NCBI GenBank assembly: GCA_916613615.1
Contig: OU744730.1
Location: 37,557,315 to 37,621,314, forward strand
Length of the DNA: 64,000 nucleotides
Origin: Steromphala cineraria
Taxonomy: Eukaryota; Mollusca; Gastropoda; Trochida; Trochidae
Direction of reading: 5' to 3'
Part shown: in pieces, positions 35,381 through 46,659 of the stretch
Layout: each line of letters starts with the position of its first letter
Position numbering within the stretch: position 1 is the stretch's first letter
Made by a program: the position numbers and the translations under genes
The notes under the pieces: generated by a model
Told to the model about the DNA's origin: nothing
The model's database searches: none
The model's input: the letters and a program-made list of their open reading frames with translations, nothing else

Positions 35381-35830
35381 TCTAAAACCACGAATGGTGA
35401 TACATGAGCAATTTTACAAAGATAAATAAAGATACGAATTGTGCATGCATAACATGAAGAGTAGCATACGACAGTATATATACTATCACATATGTGGAAA
35501 AAAACATTTGATGAAAAATGGCATGCAGGTTCTGTTTCTGAACGTCGGATTTATTTGCCTCGGAGTAGTAAATTAACTGTATGAGGGTTTGGCCAATTTG
35601 AATAGTAAGCTGGTATAAACTTAGCTCTAAAGCAACTAAAGGCATGACATCTGAATAAATAATGCATTTCGTCAGCAACCACCGGTGAATCACAGAGGTT
35701 GCATGTCCTCTCCTCCTCTGGGATTCCACGCCACCTCCCTGTCTCAATGGGTAGGTTGTGATTACATGTTCGGAACCTTAACATTGGAATTGAGATATTT
35801 TTGGGCAACAACAAATATTTTCAAAGTGCA
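35381..35830 (-). pseudogene. LINE C-terminal fragment (zinc-knuckle end)
   Basis: The minus strand encodes LRFRTCNHNLPIETGRW then EERTCNLCDSPVVADEMHYL and FRCHAF. This is the CxxC...H..FxC C-terminal block of jockey/CR1-type LINEs, related to those at 6,545 and 58,980. The rest of the element is missing, so it is a 5'-truncated dead copy. Confidence 0.7.
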
Positions 35831-36746
35831 GGCCATCTTTGAAATAATTGTAATAGCATTTGTTCAAATATCATTAGTCATACCGAATGAATCATGGCTC
35901 GTGATTATGCTGCTCTGTGCACATTGTAAATGTTTTCCCATGTATGGTCACTTGTGCATCTATATTAGACGTCTGGGATTGAGTTTGTCTTTTACAGGGA
36001 ATCATCTCCTCACATAATGTTCGGAATGAATTCACTGGGTTTTTCGGAGACATACATATAGTAGATATGCAAGAAATGAAAGGACAGTTTTTCCTTGAGG
36101 CCGAAAGGCCGAGGACGACCGAACGGACAAACTGTTCGTGCATTTCCCGTACAATTGATAAATATGCTTATACATGGCTAACATATCGCTTGGTCCAAGT
36201 GAAAGAGAAGCACAAAATTAAAGATGTTTATGTTGTACTACGGATGTTCCACTTAATCGCTCGAAGCGTGAGATAAACGGGCATCAAGCACGAGCCACGA
36301 AATAAATGATCCGAGCACGTGCACTTTGTCCAATGCGTGTACATACGGGCTCTTTGCAACACGTTTTCACAAATCGTCCATTGAGTTTGCAATCTAAGTA
36401 AACATAGCCTCAATAACACTCGTTTCACTCCCGTTATTGAGTCCAGCAAGATGTAGTAGCAGGTCGCGCCAGCCGACCTGTCGACGGCCTTTGACCCTCC
36501 AACGTTATCTGTGCATACTATTGCGGCTTGGTAAGACGTCTAATTATGTCACTATATTTCCCTGCAGAATTTAACAACTGACTTTATATGCTGCAAATAT
36601 TCATATTTTATCATTCATGCTCTTTCTCATACTTTCAAATTCATTCTTATGATATCAATCATTACCTTTCATTCTCATATAGGCCTACTATGCACCTTGT
36701 GAATGGATATAGCGCTATACAAATATTCAAATATTCATATTGGGCT

Positions 36747-37690
36747 CCGTCCGTGCGTCCGTCCGTCCGTCCGTCCGTCCGTCCGGCAGAGTTAAAGGGG
36801 ACAGCTTTTCTCAGAAACTATTTAAGATAGGCTAACCAAATTTGCTGTGTGTCTTCATTGTATCAATACCTTGATGGAGTTTGAAAATCAGAACCGCAAA
36901 ATTATTTTTTACGGATTTATTTCCCTTGTTTCGACCTTTTTCCGTGTTTTTGGACTGTTCGAGGGAGTCGTCAAAGGGGACAACTTTTCTCAGAAACTAT
37001 TTAAGATAGGTTAACCAAACTTGCTGTGTGTCTTCATTGTATTAATACCTTGATGGAGTTCAAAAATCACAACCGCAAAATTATGTTTTTACGGAGTTAT
37101 TGCCCTTGTTTCGACCTTTGTCCGTGTTTTGGGACTGTTCGAGGGTGTTGTCAAAGGGGACAACTTTTCTCAGAAACTATTTAAGATAGGTTCACCAAAC
37201 TTGCTTTGTGTCTTCATTGTATCAATACCTTGATGGAGTTTGAAAATCAGAACCGCAAATTAATTTTTACGGATTTATTGCCCTTGTTTCGAGATTTTAG
37301 ACTTTGTTTGAGGGAGTCGTCAAAGGGGACAACTTTTCTCAGAAACTATTTAAGAAAGGTTAACCAAACTTGCTGTGTGTCTTCATTGTATCAATACCTT
37401 GATGGAGTTCGAAAATCACAACCGCAAAATTATTTTTTTACGGAGTTATTGCCCTTTTTCCGTGTTTTAGGACTCTGTACGAGGGTGTCGTCAAAGGGGG
37501 CAACTTATCTCAGAAACTATTTAAGATAGAATAACAACATTTGCACTGTGTCTTTAGGGTATCAATACCTTGATGGAGTTAAAAAAAGAGGTAAATGCAA
37601 TTACTTATTACAGAGATACAGCCCGTTTAGGAAAATATCGGGCGCTTTGATGAAAACTTATTTGGTCGGGGGATGTTGATGACCATGTCT
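36747..37690 (+). mobile_element. Pearl-like repeat, family A, with (CCGT)n head
   Basis: A (CCGT)n-type microsatellite at 36,747-36,785 precedes about five tandem units of 160-185 bp. Each unit begins AAAGGGGACAACTTTTCTCA and contains TATCAATACCTTGATGGAGT and a TTACGGAGTTATTGCCC block. The array ends with GTTGATGACCATGTCTTCTTG and an ATT run. The layout of tetranucleotide microsatellite plus tandem core matches the molluscan 'pearl' elements, now regarded as non-autonomous Helitron-like. Confidence 0.8.
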
Positions 37691-37699
37691 TCTTGTTAT

Positions 37700-38740
37700 T
37701 ATTATTATTATTAACTGGTCAATTCGATAGATCGGCTGACGCGACCCGCTACTACAACTTGCTAGATCAGCCATTCACGTTCTCATGGAACATTACTGTA
37801 CCACAACGTAGCTTACCTAGAACACTACGGTGCCATCTAGGCAATATAGAAGAAACATATGGTTCTGGGATAAGTATTCTTAAATTGCCTATATGTACGA
37901 AGCTTATTTCCGTTGGGATTTACAGTTCACGTAGCCACTCCTGATGATCTAACAACTGTATATGCTGAGCCTATGTAGCCAGTCCACAACTAGATATATG
38001 CAGCAAATTTCTCACTGGGATGTTCAAGGATTTGTCAAGGATGGTCGGCGCTGCACGGTTCTATCACTGACATGGTCACACTCCACAAAGCATGGAACAT
38101 AAAGCTTACATGTCTTCCTGAACTAATCCCTCACTGCTCCAGTTGGGCACGGGGCAGACGACGTTATGTAAGAGCCAAGCTTTGTCAGGCCAGGGTTGAA
38201 CTTTTCATCTCAGCTAGCTGTATATACAGAGAGTGAGAGAGAGGGTTTGTAAGCTCCACGCTTCAGTTCACAGCGAACAAAGACACTCAAGGTTCGTTGC
38301 AATATCTGCGTTACTTACCTCTGGTACCTTGGGGCGCTTTCCCTGATGTCGAGATCGGTTCGCTCCCTTTGTCGTATATGGATGCGGACCACTCACTTCA
38401 GTTTTATTCAGGCAGACTTGTCATGTCGTCTGGCGGAACAGGGTTTTAATATGGACTCGATATTAGGAGGAAGACGGAATACACGTTTGCAGAAATAAGG
38501 GTAGGGTACACGTATCTAAGTGTGTGTAACTGTATACATCAAAGAAGAATACATATCGGTAGGGTATAGAACAGCTATGCATGTACATGTGAGTAGGGAA
38601 TCCATAGGTATACCTTGTAGATATAATGTTCATACACCATGGTCGATGTAAGTTTTACACCAGGTAGAAGAGGTGTTCTACGTGAGGTTTTCCAGAAGGT
38701 AGATAGAAGTGTTCAGCTGGTGGGTGATACATCTGCTGTC
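37700..38740. other. Non-coding interval
   Basis: It opens with (ATT)n at about 37,697-37,712. I found no exon, RNA or transposon termini. Confidence 0.3.
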
Positions 38741-38745
38741 TTCTT

Positions 38746-38895
38746 TATGTGATGGTCTAGCTCTATGGCTACAAACATCCTTGTTTATATTTACCTTACT
38801 GTACATACCTTGTACATCGTTATGTGATGGTCTAGCTCTATGGCTATAAACATCCTTGTTTATATTTACCTTACTGTACATACCTTGTACATCGT
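38746..38895. repeat. 75-bp tandem duplication
   Basis: TATGTGATGGTCTAGCTCTA starts at 38,746 and again at 38,821. The two 75-bp copies differ at one position (CTACAAAC versus CTATAAAC), so the duplication is recent. Confidence 0.95.
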
Positions 38896-39936
38896 TATGT
38901 TTCAACGGGTGTATAGAATGCACACGTACCTGTAAATATGTTGGTTAGATAACGAGCATTAAGCATGTAAACAAGGTCGGTGTGACTAACCTATTATGTA
39001 TTGGGTCTACAAGAGCTGTGAAGTGAAGCTAAATGATTTCCATCAAGCCGGGGCAGGCGGGACCAGACGCTGTGCCTGTTGTTGATTGCGAGTTGGGTCG
39101 CAATCTTTATTCACTGAGTTAAGTGTCCGAGGTGGGAGTGGAACTTGCTGCTGGTGTATACCGTGACAGTTAGACACATGTGCACCATTCCGTAGTGAGT
39201 TATAGCAGCGTGAAATGCAGGTGTGATCTTACACATACAGATGTGCTAGATGTAGTCAAGGCTTATGACCAAAGTGTAAGTGATGATCTTATAAAGTTAA
39301 CCATTCCTCCTAAGCTGGTCCACGGCATTGTGCCGAGATTAGTGATTTCATGCAGGACTTCAGTGTTGCAACTAACATAATGCTTATTCAACAACAAATA
39401 TGAAATAGCAAGTGAAAACCTTGATCTAATATGCAACGCTCAAGTTTTTAAAATTATGGAGCGAGAGAAAAAAAGCTGACGTCACATGTGCAATATAATC
39501 ACGAAAACAAAACCTTTCTGCGTTTATTTTGTATTTCTTGTTATATTACTTTGTGTTTCTTGACTAAGCGATTTAATTGAACAAAATATGTTAATATAAC
39601 TAGCCTTTCACAACTAAGCCTTGTAATTTCACCACATAATTAGTTTTTGCTAGTAAATTTGTTAAACTTTTCATATAAGCAATAAATTAAGAAATTACGT
39701 CACAATCAACAATTTATGATAAAACAAGTACGTCAAGATAACAATCTAAATCAATTTGGATCGAGAATCCCTTATTTGTATGTATGTATGACCATATAAA
39801 AAGACATGTTGATCAAATGTATTTTGATTGGTAAAGTTTTTCACACGTGAAAGTGCGTTGCCTAAGCAACTGTGCAATTGTGTATGATATCTGAATGAAC
39901 TCATTGGAATAGTATTTTGTAATACGGGTTTAGATG

Positions 39937-41084
39937 TATAAACTTGTGTCCAAAAGAAACGCTACCGCGTGTTAGCATCGACATAACATAAAAACAAACC
40001 CATATAGAAATATAATTTTGGTTTAACTTTAAAGAGTGTCCTTTTCACACAATGTGTATAAAGTTTCATTTTAATCAAGTCAGCATAACCGTAAGGACAA
40101 GCCTATAAAGATGGGTGGGGTCCAATAATTGAAAAATCATTTAAACACTGATCGCGAAAGCGTGGATAAATGTCACAATACATGTAACAAAGTGATGTTA
40201 GTAACGGGTATGTACACCATAAGAGTCTATACAGGCAAAAACACGTCTACGGACTGACGTCGTCAAACGTCTGATGACGTCTGCGGTGATCCGTTGCCAT
40301 TCGTCGAGGGGGCATTGTTTAACATCCTGGATGTTGGATTGACGCACAAGGCAACTTCTGACATTCCGATTGAGATAATCTCATAAATGTTCGATTGGGT
40401 TCATATCGGGTCGTGCCCAGTTGCGACTCTGCCACCGGCTAACTCGCCTGGCCATCAGTCTTTTTGTCAGGTATCAGGAACCATTCGCGGTAGGATGGAG
40501 TGCCCGGATACCATGTTGTCGCAGTATCCGGTACACGGTCTATCGACTGAATCTGTTTCCCAGTGCTGTAACCACTGTTGACGCTGTTGTGATGGCGCAG
40601 TTCCGAAAGTGTTTTAACCGGATGTAGTGGTCTTCACTGGCAGAGGTCAAGGGTGGTCTGCGGATTATGGGCATGTCTGATGTCTAACCAGTTTGACGTA
40701 ATCGATACATTAATCTGCGGCCTGTTATGCGCGGACAACCAAATTGTCTGGCGACGTCGGCGTGTGAGACCCCTTGTAGGTCATTTCCAAGGGCTCTCTT
40801 TCTTTCATTGACCGTCAAACATGGCATTCTTTTGTGTTCTTTTTGTTGCTAAGACAATAACGTGTGGGTCGAGCCGTTTTATACAATTTATCTGCCCATG
40901 CAAAACTTGCTACAGTCAATAATTCATTTTTCACAAAAGTGATGGCATGTTCCCGGTATTTTCGATCAAATACACAGTATTTGGTATACCTGATATACAA
41001 TATCATGTTTCCAAACGAAATAACAAAGTAAAAAAATTATTTGGAAAAAATGTGTGTAGCGTTTCTTTTGGACACTAGTTTATA
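39937..41084 (-). mobile_element. Decayed Tc1/mariner transposon
   Basis: GTGTCCAAAAGAAACGCTA near the left end is repeated inverted at 41,057-41,075. The inverted ends extend to about 29 bp (TATAAACT..) with one mismatch, so the borders are 39,937 and 41,084. The minus strand carries transposase relics: a helix-turn-helix part (VNERKRALGNDLQGVSHADV then ARQFGCPRIT) ending in TAG, SASEDHYIRLKHFRN, and RPDMNPIEH followed by TGA. The region before NPIEH is deleted, so it cannot encode an active enzyme. It sits about 200 bp upstream of the kinase 2 exon. Confidence 0.82.
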
Positions 41085-41313
41085 TACACGCACTTGAAGA
41101 CGACGTGATTTTTAGAACCATTTTCATTATTTTTACAACACCTAAGGTTTCCACGATATAGTTTGTTGTCATGTCTAGATCATTCCTTGAATAGTAAAAC
41201 ACCCTTAGTTAGATGCCTTCATTCAATATACGATGGAACAACGTTGAGGATTGACAAGTAAGTTGATGCTCCATCAATATGATAATGTCTATTGCAGGGC
41301 GGTGAGACGCGAG

Positions 41314-42111
41314 ATGGGCGCGGTGAACGTGACGGCGACGTCAGACGACCAGGACGAGTACGGCAGCGTGTACTTCTCCAGCTTCGAGCACTACCCCTAC
41401 TCAGAGACGTCCTCCGAGGCCTTCTACAGGGGCCGCTACTCGCGGGGATCCTCCTTCAGCTACAAGCACGACGATCTGTGCCGGGTCCGCGCCAAGCGAT
41501 ACAAGATCGGTCGACACCGGCACTGGGAGAGCAATGTACGGGCTGGCCAGGTCGCCCAGACCATAGCCCGAGACTTCAACAAGCGGGTCCTGAAGGAGCC
41601 GGGCAGACTCACCTTCTCTGTTCCTGTCAGGGCCGAGATGCACTCCGTCTTCAACGAGTGGACGCCGGTCGGGCTGTGTCTCCGGTGCTGCAAGCCACAC
41701 AAGAAGAAGCTGTTGGTGGGGGAGGTCGTCATCATCGAACCCTTCTTCAGCGGCCGGGAGAACAAGTACTTCAGCGACTCGCTGGGCAACTGTGAGACCG
41801 GGATCTCGGACGTAGACCGGACTCTGACCCAAGCCTTCTCCCACTACTCCTGGCACCACTCGGGCGGCAAGCTGCTCGTCTGTGGTCTCAAGGGCAGGAA
41901 CATGGACAAGAATTACTACTTCCGAGGACCAACAGTTCACTCTAACCCAGTTGCAGGGAAGAAGCGGCCCGAGGGGGGTGAGTGGGAGGGAGAGGGGGAG
42001 GAGCAGGAAACCTTCGGGTCGAAGGATGACAACCTTGCAGGTATACGCAGCTTCTTCCTCAACCACGAGTGCAATGACCTGTGTAGAGACTTCAGGATGT
42101 TTGCTGACTAA
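41314..42111 (+). CDS. Alpha-kinase-domain protein 2 (predicted pseudokinase)
   Basis: The frame is 265 codons from the ATG 16 bp inside an acceptor (GTCTATTGCAG, exon from 41,298). The frame is open across the acceptor, so an upstream coding exon is possible. The alpha-kinase domain shows candidate Lys61 (CRVRAKRYK), ARDFNKRVL (85-93), VVIIEPFFSG (138-147), AFSH177YSWHHSGGKLLV, GLKG (191-194), PTVHS (206-210) and H251-x-C253-xxx-C257. DLQG is replaced by GLKG (Asp to Gly, Gln to Lys) and the TDP Asp by Gly205. A Lys/Glu/Gly-rich insert occupies about 212-232. The N-terminal 50 residues are rich in Ser/Tyr and acidic residues. It is GC-rich, like its two paralogues, and convergent with the gene at 45,175. 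Confidence 0.83.
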   Translation: MGAVNVTATSDDQDEYGSVYFSSFEHYPYSETSSEAFYRGRYSRGSSFSYKHDDLCRVRAKRYKIGRHRHWESNVRAGQVAQTIARDFNKRVLKEPGRLTFSVPVRAEMHSVFNEWTPVGLCLRCCKPHKKKLLVGEVVIIEPFFSGRENKYFSDSLGNCETGISDVDRTLTQAFSHYSWHHSGGKLLVCGLKGRNMDKNYYFRGPTVHSNPVAGKKRPEGGEWEGEGEEQETFGSKDDNLAGIRSFFLNHECNDLCRDFRMFAD

Positions 42112-42745
42112 CACAGGTCGGACAAGCGAGTTGCAGTGAGGACAAGACGGCGAAGACATCTCACATCTGGTGTCTGCATGAAGAAGGAGTTAGTGGTCTG
42201 TGTTTTTGAATGCTGACCGTCCTCGAATATATTCAGGAAAATCACTGAATTATACTTCCATGATCCACAACATCCTAATAGTAGACTAACTAAACGTTGA
42301 GTTTTATTGTTTCTTTCTTCCAGTCAAGTCGTCGCCATTTAAAAAAACTTTCATCAAGTAAGGGAGAATGCAAAAGGAGATGATTCTTCACGAATCTACA
42401 ACTACCTACTTGCCTGGCCCATCCTAATCCATGTAGTCTGCCAATATATATATATACTATTACCTTACATGCTTATTGCACTCATTAATATAACATTATG
42501 TGACATTTTATATTTGCGAATTCTTATCCAAAATTATCTGAGATAATCAATAATATGATCATGACCGGTAAGCAAACACATTTTGTCAAACAACTTATTG
42601 AATAAGGTTCATATGTTCATTTCATTTGATTATGTTATTTGTATATTACATTCAAAATGCATAAAATTGTTCATAAAATATTTCTTTTGTTAAATCTGTT
42701 CATTAATTCCAATGCGCACAAGACACTTGCCGAGTGTCTTTTTAG
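42112..42745. other. Kinase 2 3' region
   Basis: AT-rich, including a short (TA)n near 42,450. No coding sequence was seen, and no AATAAA was found close to the stop. Confidence 0.3.
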
Positions 42746-42749
42746 CCCA

Positions 42750-43530
42750 TCTGGCTTGAAAGGCCCTATGGGCTTATGGTATGGCATAGTGTCCGGCGTC
42801 CGTCCGTCCGTCCGTAAACTTTGTGCATTTCGACTTCTTCCCCAGAACCAAAAGGCATAGAAAGCTGAAATATTGTGTACAGACTCCTTGACTAGTGAGG
42901 ATTATAAATTGTAACTTTGGTGACCCTGTGATCATCATAAGGCCCTAAAAACCTGTTTTCGCCTTCTTCTCCAGAACCAAAAGGTGTACAAAGCCAAATT
43001 TTTTTACATACTCCTTGACTGGAGAGGATTATAATTTGGTACTTTGGTGACCCTGTGACCCCTTATAAGGGCCACAGGGGCCACGCCTTCAAAACATATT
43101 TTCTTCTTCTCCAGAACCAAAAGGCTTAGAAAGCTGAAATCTTGTGAATAGACTCCTTGACTGGTGAGGATTATAATTTGTAACTTTGGTTACCCTGTGA
43201 CCATAATAAGGGCCACAGGGGCCACGCCCTAAAAACCTATTTTCGACTTCTTCTTCAGAACCAATAGGTTTAGAAAGTTGAACTCTTGTGTATAGACTCC
43301 TTGACTATTGAGGATTATAATTTGTAACTTTAATGATACCTAATACGGGCCACAGGTGCCATGCCTTTAAAACTTATTTTCGTCTTCTTCTCCATAACCA
43401 AATAGAAAGCAGAAATCGTTTGTACAGACTCCCTGACTAGTGAGGATTATGATTTATAGATTTGATGACCCTGTGGCCGCTAATAGGGGCCAAAAGGGCC
43501 ATGCCCTTAAAATCAAAGAAAATCTGGCTT
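42750..43530 (+). mobile_element. Pearl-like repeat, family B, with (CCGT)n head
   Basis: (CCGT)n at 42,796-42,815 is followed by about five tandem units of roughly 130-150 bp. Each contains CGACTTCTTC..CAGAACCAAAAGG, AAAGCTGAAAT, AGACTCCTTGACT and GAGGATTATAATTTG. It has the same architecture as families A and C but an unrelated core sequence. Confidence 0.75.
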
Positions 43531-43884
43531 TTGGATCTGTGGTAGGCCTCGTTTCTTTTCTACAACATCGTATATTGAGTTCCTGTTCTAACTCTTGGCA
43601 TCAAGAGTAGATGGCTACTGACATTCAGATAGCGCCATGTAGATTCATTTATTATATAAAAGTTTCTTTGTTAAAGCTCAGTTGTGTGTTTCTTGCTTGT
43701 ATTTTGTATGGATAATATCGAGGAATGTTAGCGAGGAGGGCGTATTTTATGTACGCTTCATCCAATATCTTCACTACGAACACACAAATATTCGAAAATA
43801 TAAATTTCATTAAAGAGTTGAACCTGTACATTTGCGAGTTTAATGTAAGGATGGTGTCTGTAGGTGGCTCGATGCACTGATTTT

Positions 43885-44016
43885 GTGATATAATATAGGC
43901 ATTGTATCTGTGACTCTAACTTGATTCCGTGATATAATATAGGCATTGTATCTGTGACTCTAACTTGATTCCGTGATATAATATAGGCATTGTATCTGTG
44001 ACTCTAACTTGATTCG
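43885..44016. repeat. 44-bp tandem repeat, three copies
   Basis: GTGATATAATATAGGCATTG starts at 43,885, 43,929 and 43,973. The three units are almost identical, so the expansion is recent. Confidence 0.95.
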
Positions 44017-45174
44017 GGTTGAATCTCCGTGTGTCACATACGAATATAAACATGCATTTTTCAAAGCCTTTTAAATACATACAACATCCCCAAACAAATA
44101 CAAAGAGAATTATTATTTATTATTGTTTTTTAAAATATTTATTCAAACTTAATTGTCATCAAAGATGATGAATAAATGTCTATAGAAATACGAGCGATAT
44201 AATTGCACTGGTCCCACCAGAATAAGATGACCATATAAGACATGTAAGCGAATATATGAACACATGCAGTGTACGTACTGCATGCAAGGAGTCCCCATGA
44301 CTCCTCCACTTCCATTTCGACATGGACAACGCACTTTAAATTAAACAACAACATAACAACAAATGTAAAAGACATCAACTATTTGCTTGGTGACTTGTTC
44401 TAAAATGATATAAATAATAAATTAACAGTTAGATCAGGAACAAAATACTAACAAACGGTAAACATAATGATAAACTATTGCACTTGGTAAACGTATCGTA
44501 ACGACTATTCAAATGAATATATTTTGTTGCTTTAAAGGACAAGTTATCTTATGATTGCATCCTCTGCATCCTAGATATCTCTCCTGACTACACATATACA
44601 TGGCCGCATGTAGGCTGCCACCATTAACAGTGATACATATCTAGGTTATAAATTATACCCACGGTAGTACCATAATGAACCATAAAAATATCTATCTATA
44701 TATTCATATATAAATTCAGCGTAAAACATATCAATCAATATAAACTTCATGTGATGACAATTTCTATCAATGCTTGATATATGGTATATTACATATAAAA
44801 CGTTGCATACAAAATAAACACGTGTTGGGCACATGTGTCAAGGCAAGTCTTGGATATCAGCGACAATGGAGGTCTTGTAGTTAACACGGAGTGAGAGATC
44901 GCCCGCCGGAAGGTTCTCCTCCCCCTATGACCCCTCCCTCAGCAACTGGTCCCCAGGGGTAGGCTTTATCTCTCCCTTCCCTCCTTTAACAAGTGTAGAA
45001 ATGGAGTTAGTTCCCTCCCTCACTTTGCCAGCAGATGAGGGAGAGTGGAGGGTTGCAGGGAAGGTCTTCGTCCCTATTTGATCTGTAAAGTAGCAGTACA
45101 GGAAGGGACTGGGAAGGCTAACCCCTCCCTCCCCACCGTCAGCATATTGTTGACTCCTCCCACTCCCCTCAGGC
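44017..45174 (-). other. Probable 3' UTR side of kinase gene 3
   Basis: On the minus strand an AATAAA-type signal is present near 44,142, about 1 kb past the stop codon. Nothing else was recognised. The first 300 bp next to the stop are more GC-rich and may be transcribed. Confidence 0.3.
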
Positions 45175-45960
45175 TCAGCATGTGTAGTAGCCCGGTGGAG
45201 CTGTAGCGGGGACCACGGGGTAGATGTTGACCCCCCTGGGCTTATGGGTCTGGGTGAGAGGGGTGGACCAGCCACAGCAGATGTTGTTGCAGGAGTGATG
45301 TGAGAAGAACTCCACGATGCCAGGCAGACGAGAGTCTCCGGGTCCGAACGTGCCCCCGAGTGAGTGGATGGTGGGCGAGGTTAGCTGGTAGCGGCCGTTG
45401 TGGTTGACTCCCTGGAGTCCGCTTACCACCAGCTCCCCCGTGTGGTGCCACGTGAAGTGCGAGAAGGCTTGCAACAGGTTCGTCTCTCTACCCACTGTGC
45501 TTACTCCACTTGCCGAACTGAATCTTTGAAAGTTGCCTTCAATATAATCTTCAAGAACAACATATTCCTTCTTTTTCAATTTTTTCTCGTGCGGATGAAA
45601 TAGTTTCATAACTCCGTTGAAATCGGAGATCCTGTTCATCTGAGCGACGAGTGGTCGGGTGAAGCGCACAGACCGGCTCAAGAGTTGCTGGTTGAACTGA
45701 GTCGCCATGTTCTCCGCAGTTTGTGAGATGAGATCGAGGCTGCTCCAGTCATGCGCAGTTGCTCTGCGAATGAGTTGTGCCTTGGCCACACAGAACATGC
45801 CACGTTTTGGACCCTTGCCGTTGAGCATGCCCTTGTAGACTGCAAAGTCCTTGCCTTCGTGGAAGGGGAACAACTCGAAACTGGCCCTGTAGGAGTTGCC
45901 GTGCGTGTCCTCACATGACTGGTAGGTGGTGTTGTCGCGCTCGAAACACAGGATCTTCAT
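45175..45960 (-). CDS. Alpha-kinase-domain protein 3 (predicted pseudokinase)
   Basis: This is the clearest alpha-kinase of the three, at 261 codons. It has MFCVAK60 (candidate ATP Lys), ATQFNQQL (86-93), VVLEDYIEGNFQRF (134-147), AFSH168FTWHHTGELVVSGLQG, SPTIHS (195-200), FGPGD (205-209) and H222-x-C224-xxx-C228. The DLQG Asp is Gly181 (Gln183 kept), the TDP Asp is Ser195, and the Gly-rich loop lacks its last Gly. The ATG is 10 bp inside an acceptor (TGTGTATTGCAG). A good 5' exon at 51,420-51,529 joins in frame, giving an intron of about 5.4 kb. The C-terminal tail (231-261) is Pro/Thr-rich. The gene is convergent with kinase 2. Confidence 0.87.
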   Translation of the reverse strand: MKILCFERDNTTYQSCEDTHGNSYRASFELFPFHEGKDFAVYKGMLNGKGPKRGMFCVAKAQLIRRATAHDWSSLDLISQTAENMATQFNQQLLSRSVRFTRPLVAQMNRISDFNGVMKLFHPHEKKLKKKEYVVLEDYIEGNFQRFSSASGVSTVGRETNLLQAFSHFTWHHTGELVVSGLQGVNHNGRYQLTSPTIHSLGGTFGPGDSRLPGIVEFFSHHSCNNICCGWSTPLTQTHKPRGVNIYPVVPATAPPGYYTC

Positions 45961-46659
45961 CCTCACTGTGCTGCAATACACAGAGCATAGGTCATATCAG
46001 ATATATAGTCCTACAGGAAGATAAACATTGTAGGCCTACACTATGATTTTACCAAAGTTATAGTCAAATCAAACTTGGATAATCAATACATTATACATTT
46101 AGTAGTGACAATATTCGATCAACTGTCTCTGACGTGTCTGAGTGAACTCATGAATATCATCATAGAATCATTGCATTGTCAATGGACGACTGTATTGCTG
46201 CACACAAAAGGTAAACACTGAATCACATTAGGAGATGTACACCTAATTTAGATATTAAATCAACGTAAGAAAGGTGTATTTAGTATTTTTATATCTGCAA
46301 TAATTGTTGAACACGCGCTGGAGGAATCAGTTTGCGGAGTTGAAACAATACATTTACATGCAGGCAGTTGGAACAGTCAGCCATATCATACCTGCGCGCG
46401 GCGATCTCATTTAAATTATAACAGGTAGTGTAGTTTTTTATTAAAAATCCAAGGCTCTGAATTAACTTCACACACACTCATAAAGTATTGAGGGGTCAGT
46501 CTCCACTGTGTGGTTACATTTGAGAGCGACAGAATACGGTCAAATACTTTTCCGCCCTCATTATAGGAGAATATCTACTGTATCATTTTAGAAAATTGAA
46601 TTGTTGCATACGATTAAACGGAATGGCAGCATGTACATTGGCTTTAAGAGCACATCATT

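Noticed and set aside
36588..37529. Frames with repeated ..LRNYLRK / LDGV.. in the pearl-like element
   Set aside because: They arise from tandem core units; no independent protein features.
41401..42159. Long minus-strand frame opposite kinase 2
   Set aside because: It is an antisense shadow of a GC-rich coding exon; the plus frame has clear alpha-kinase motifs.
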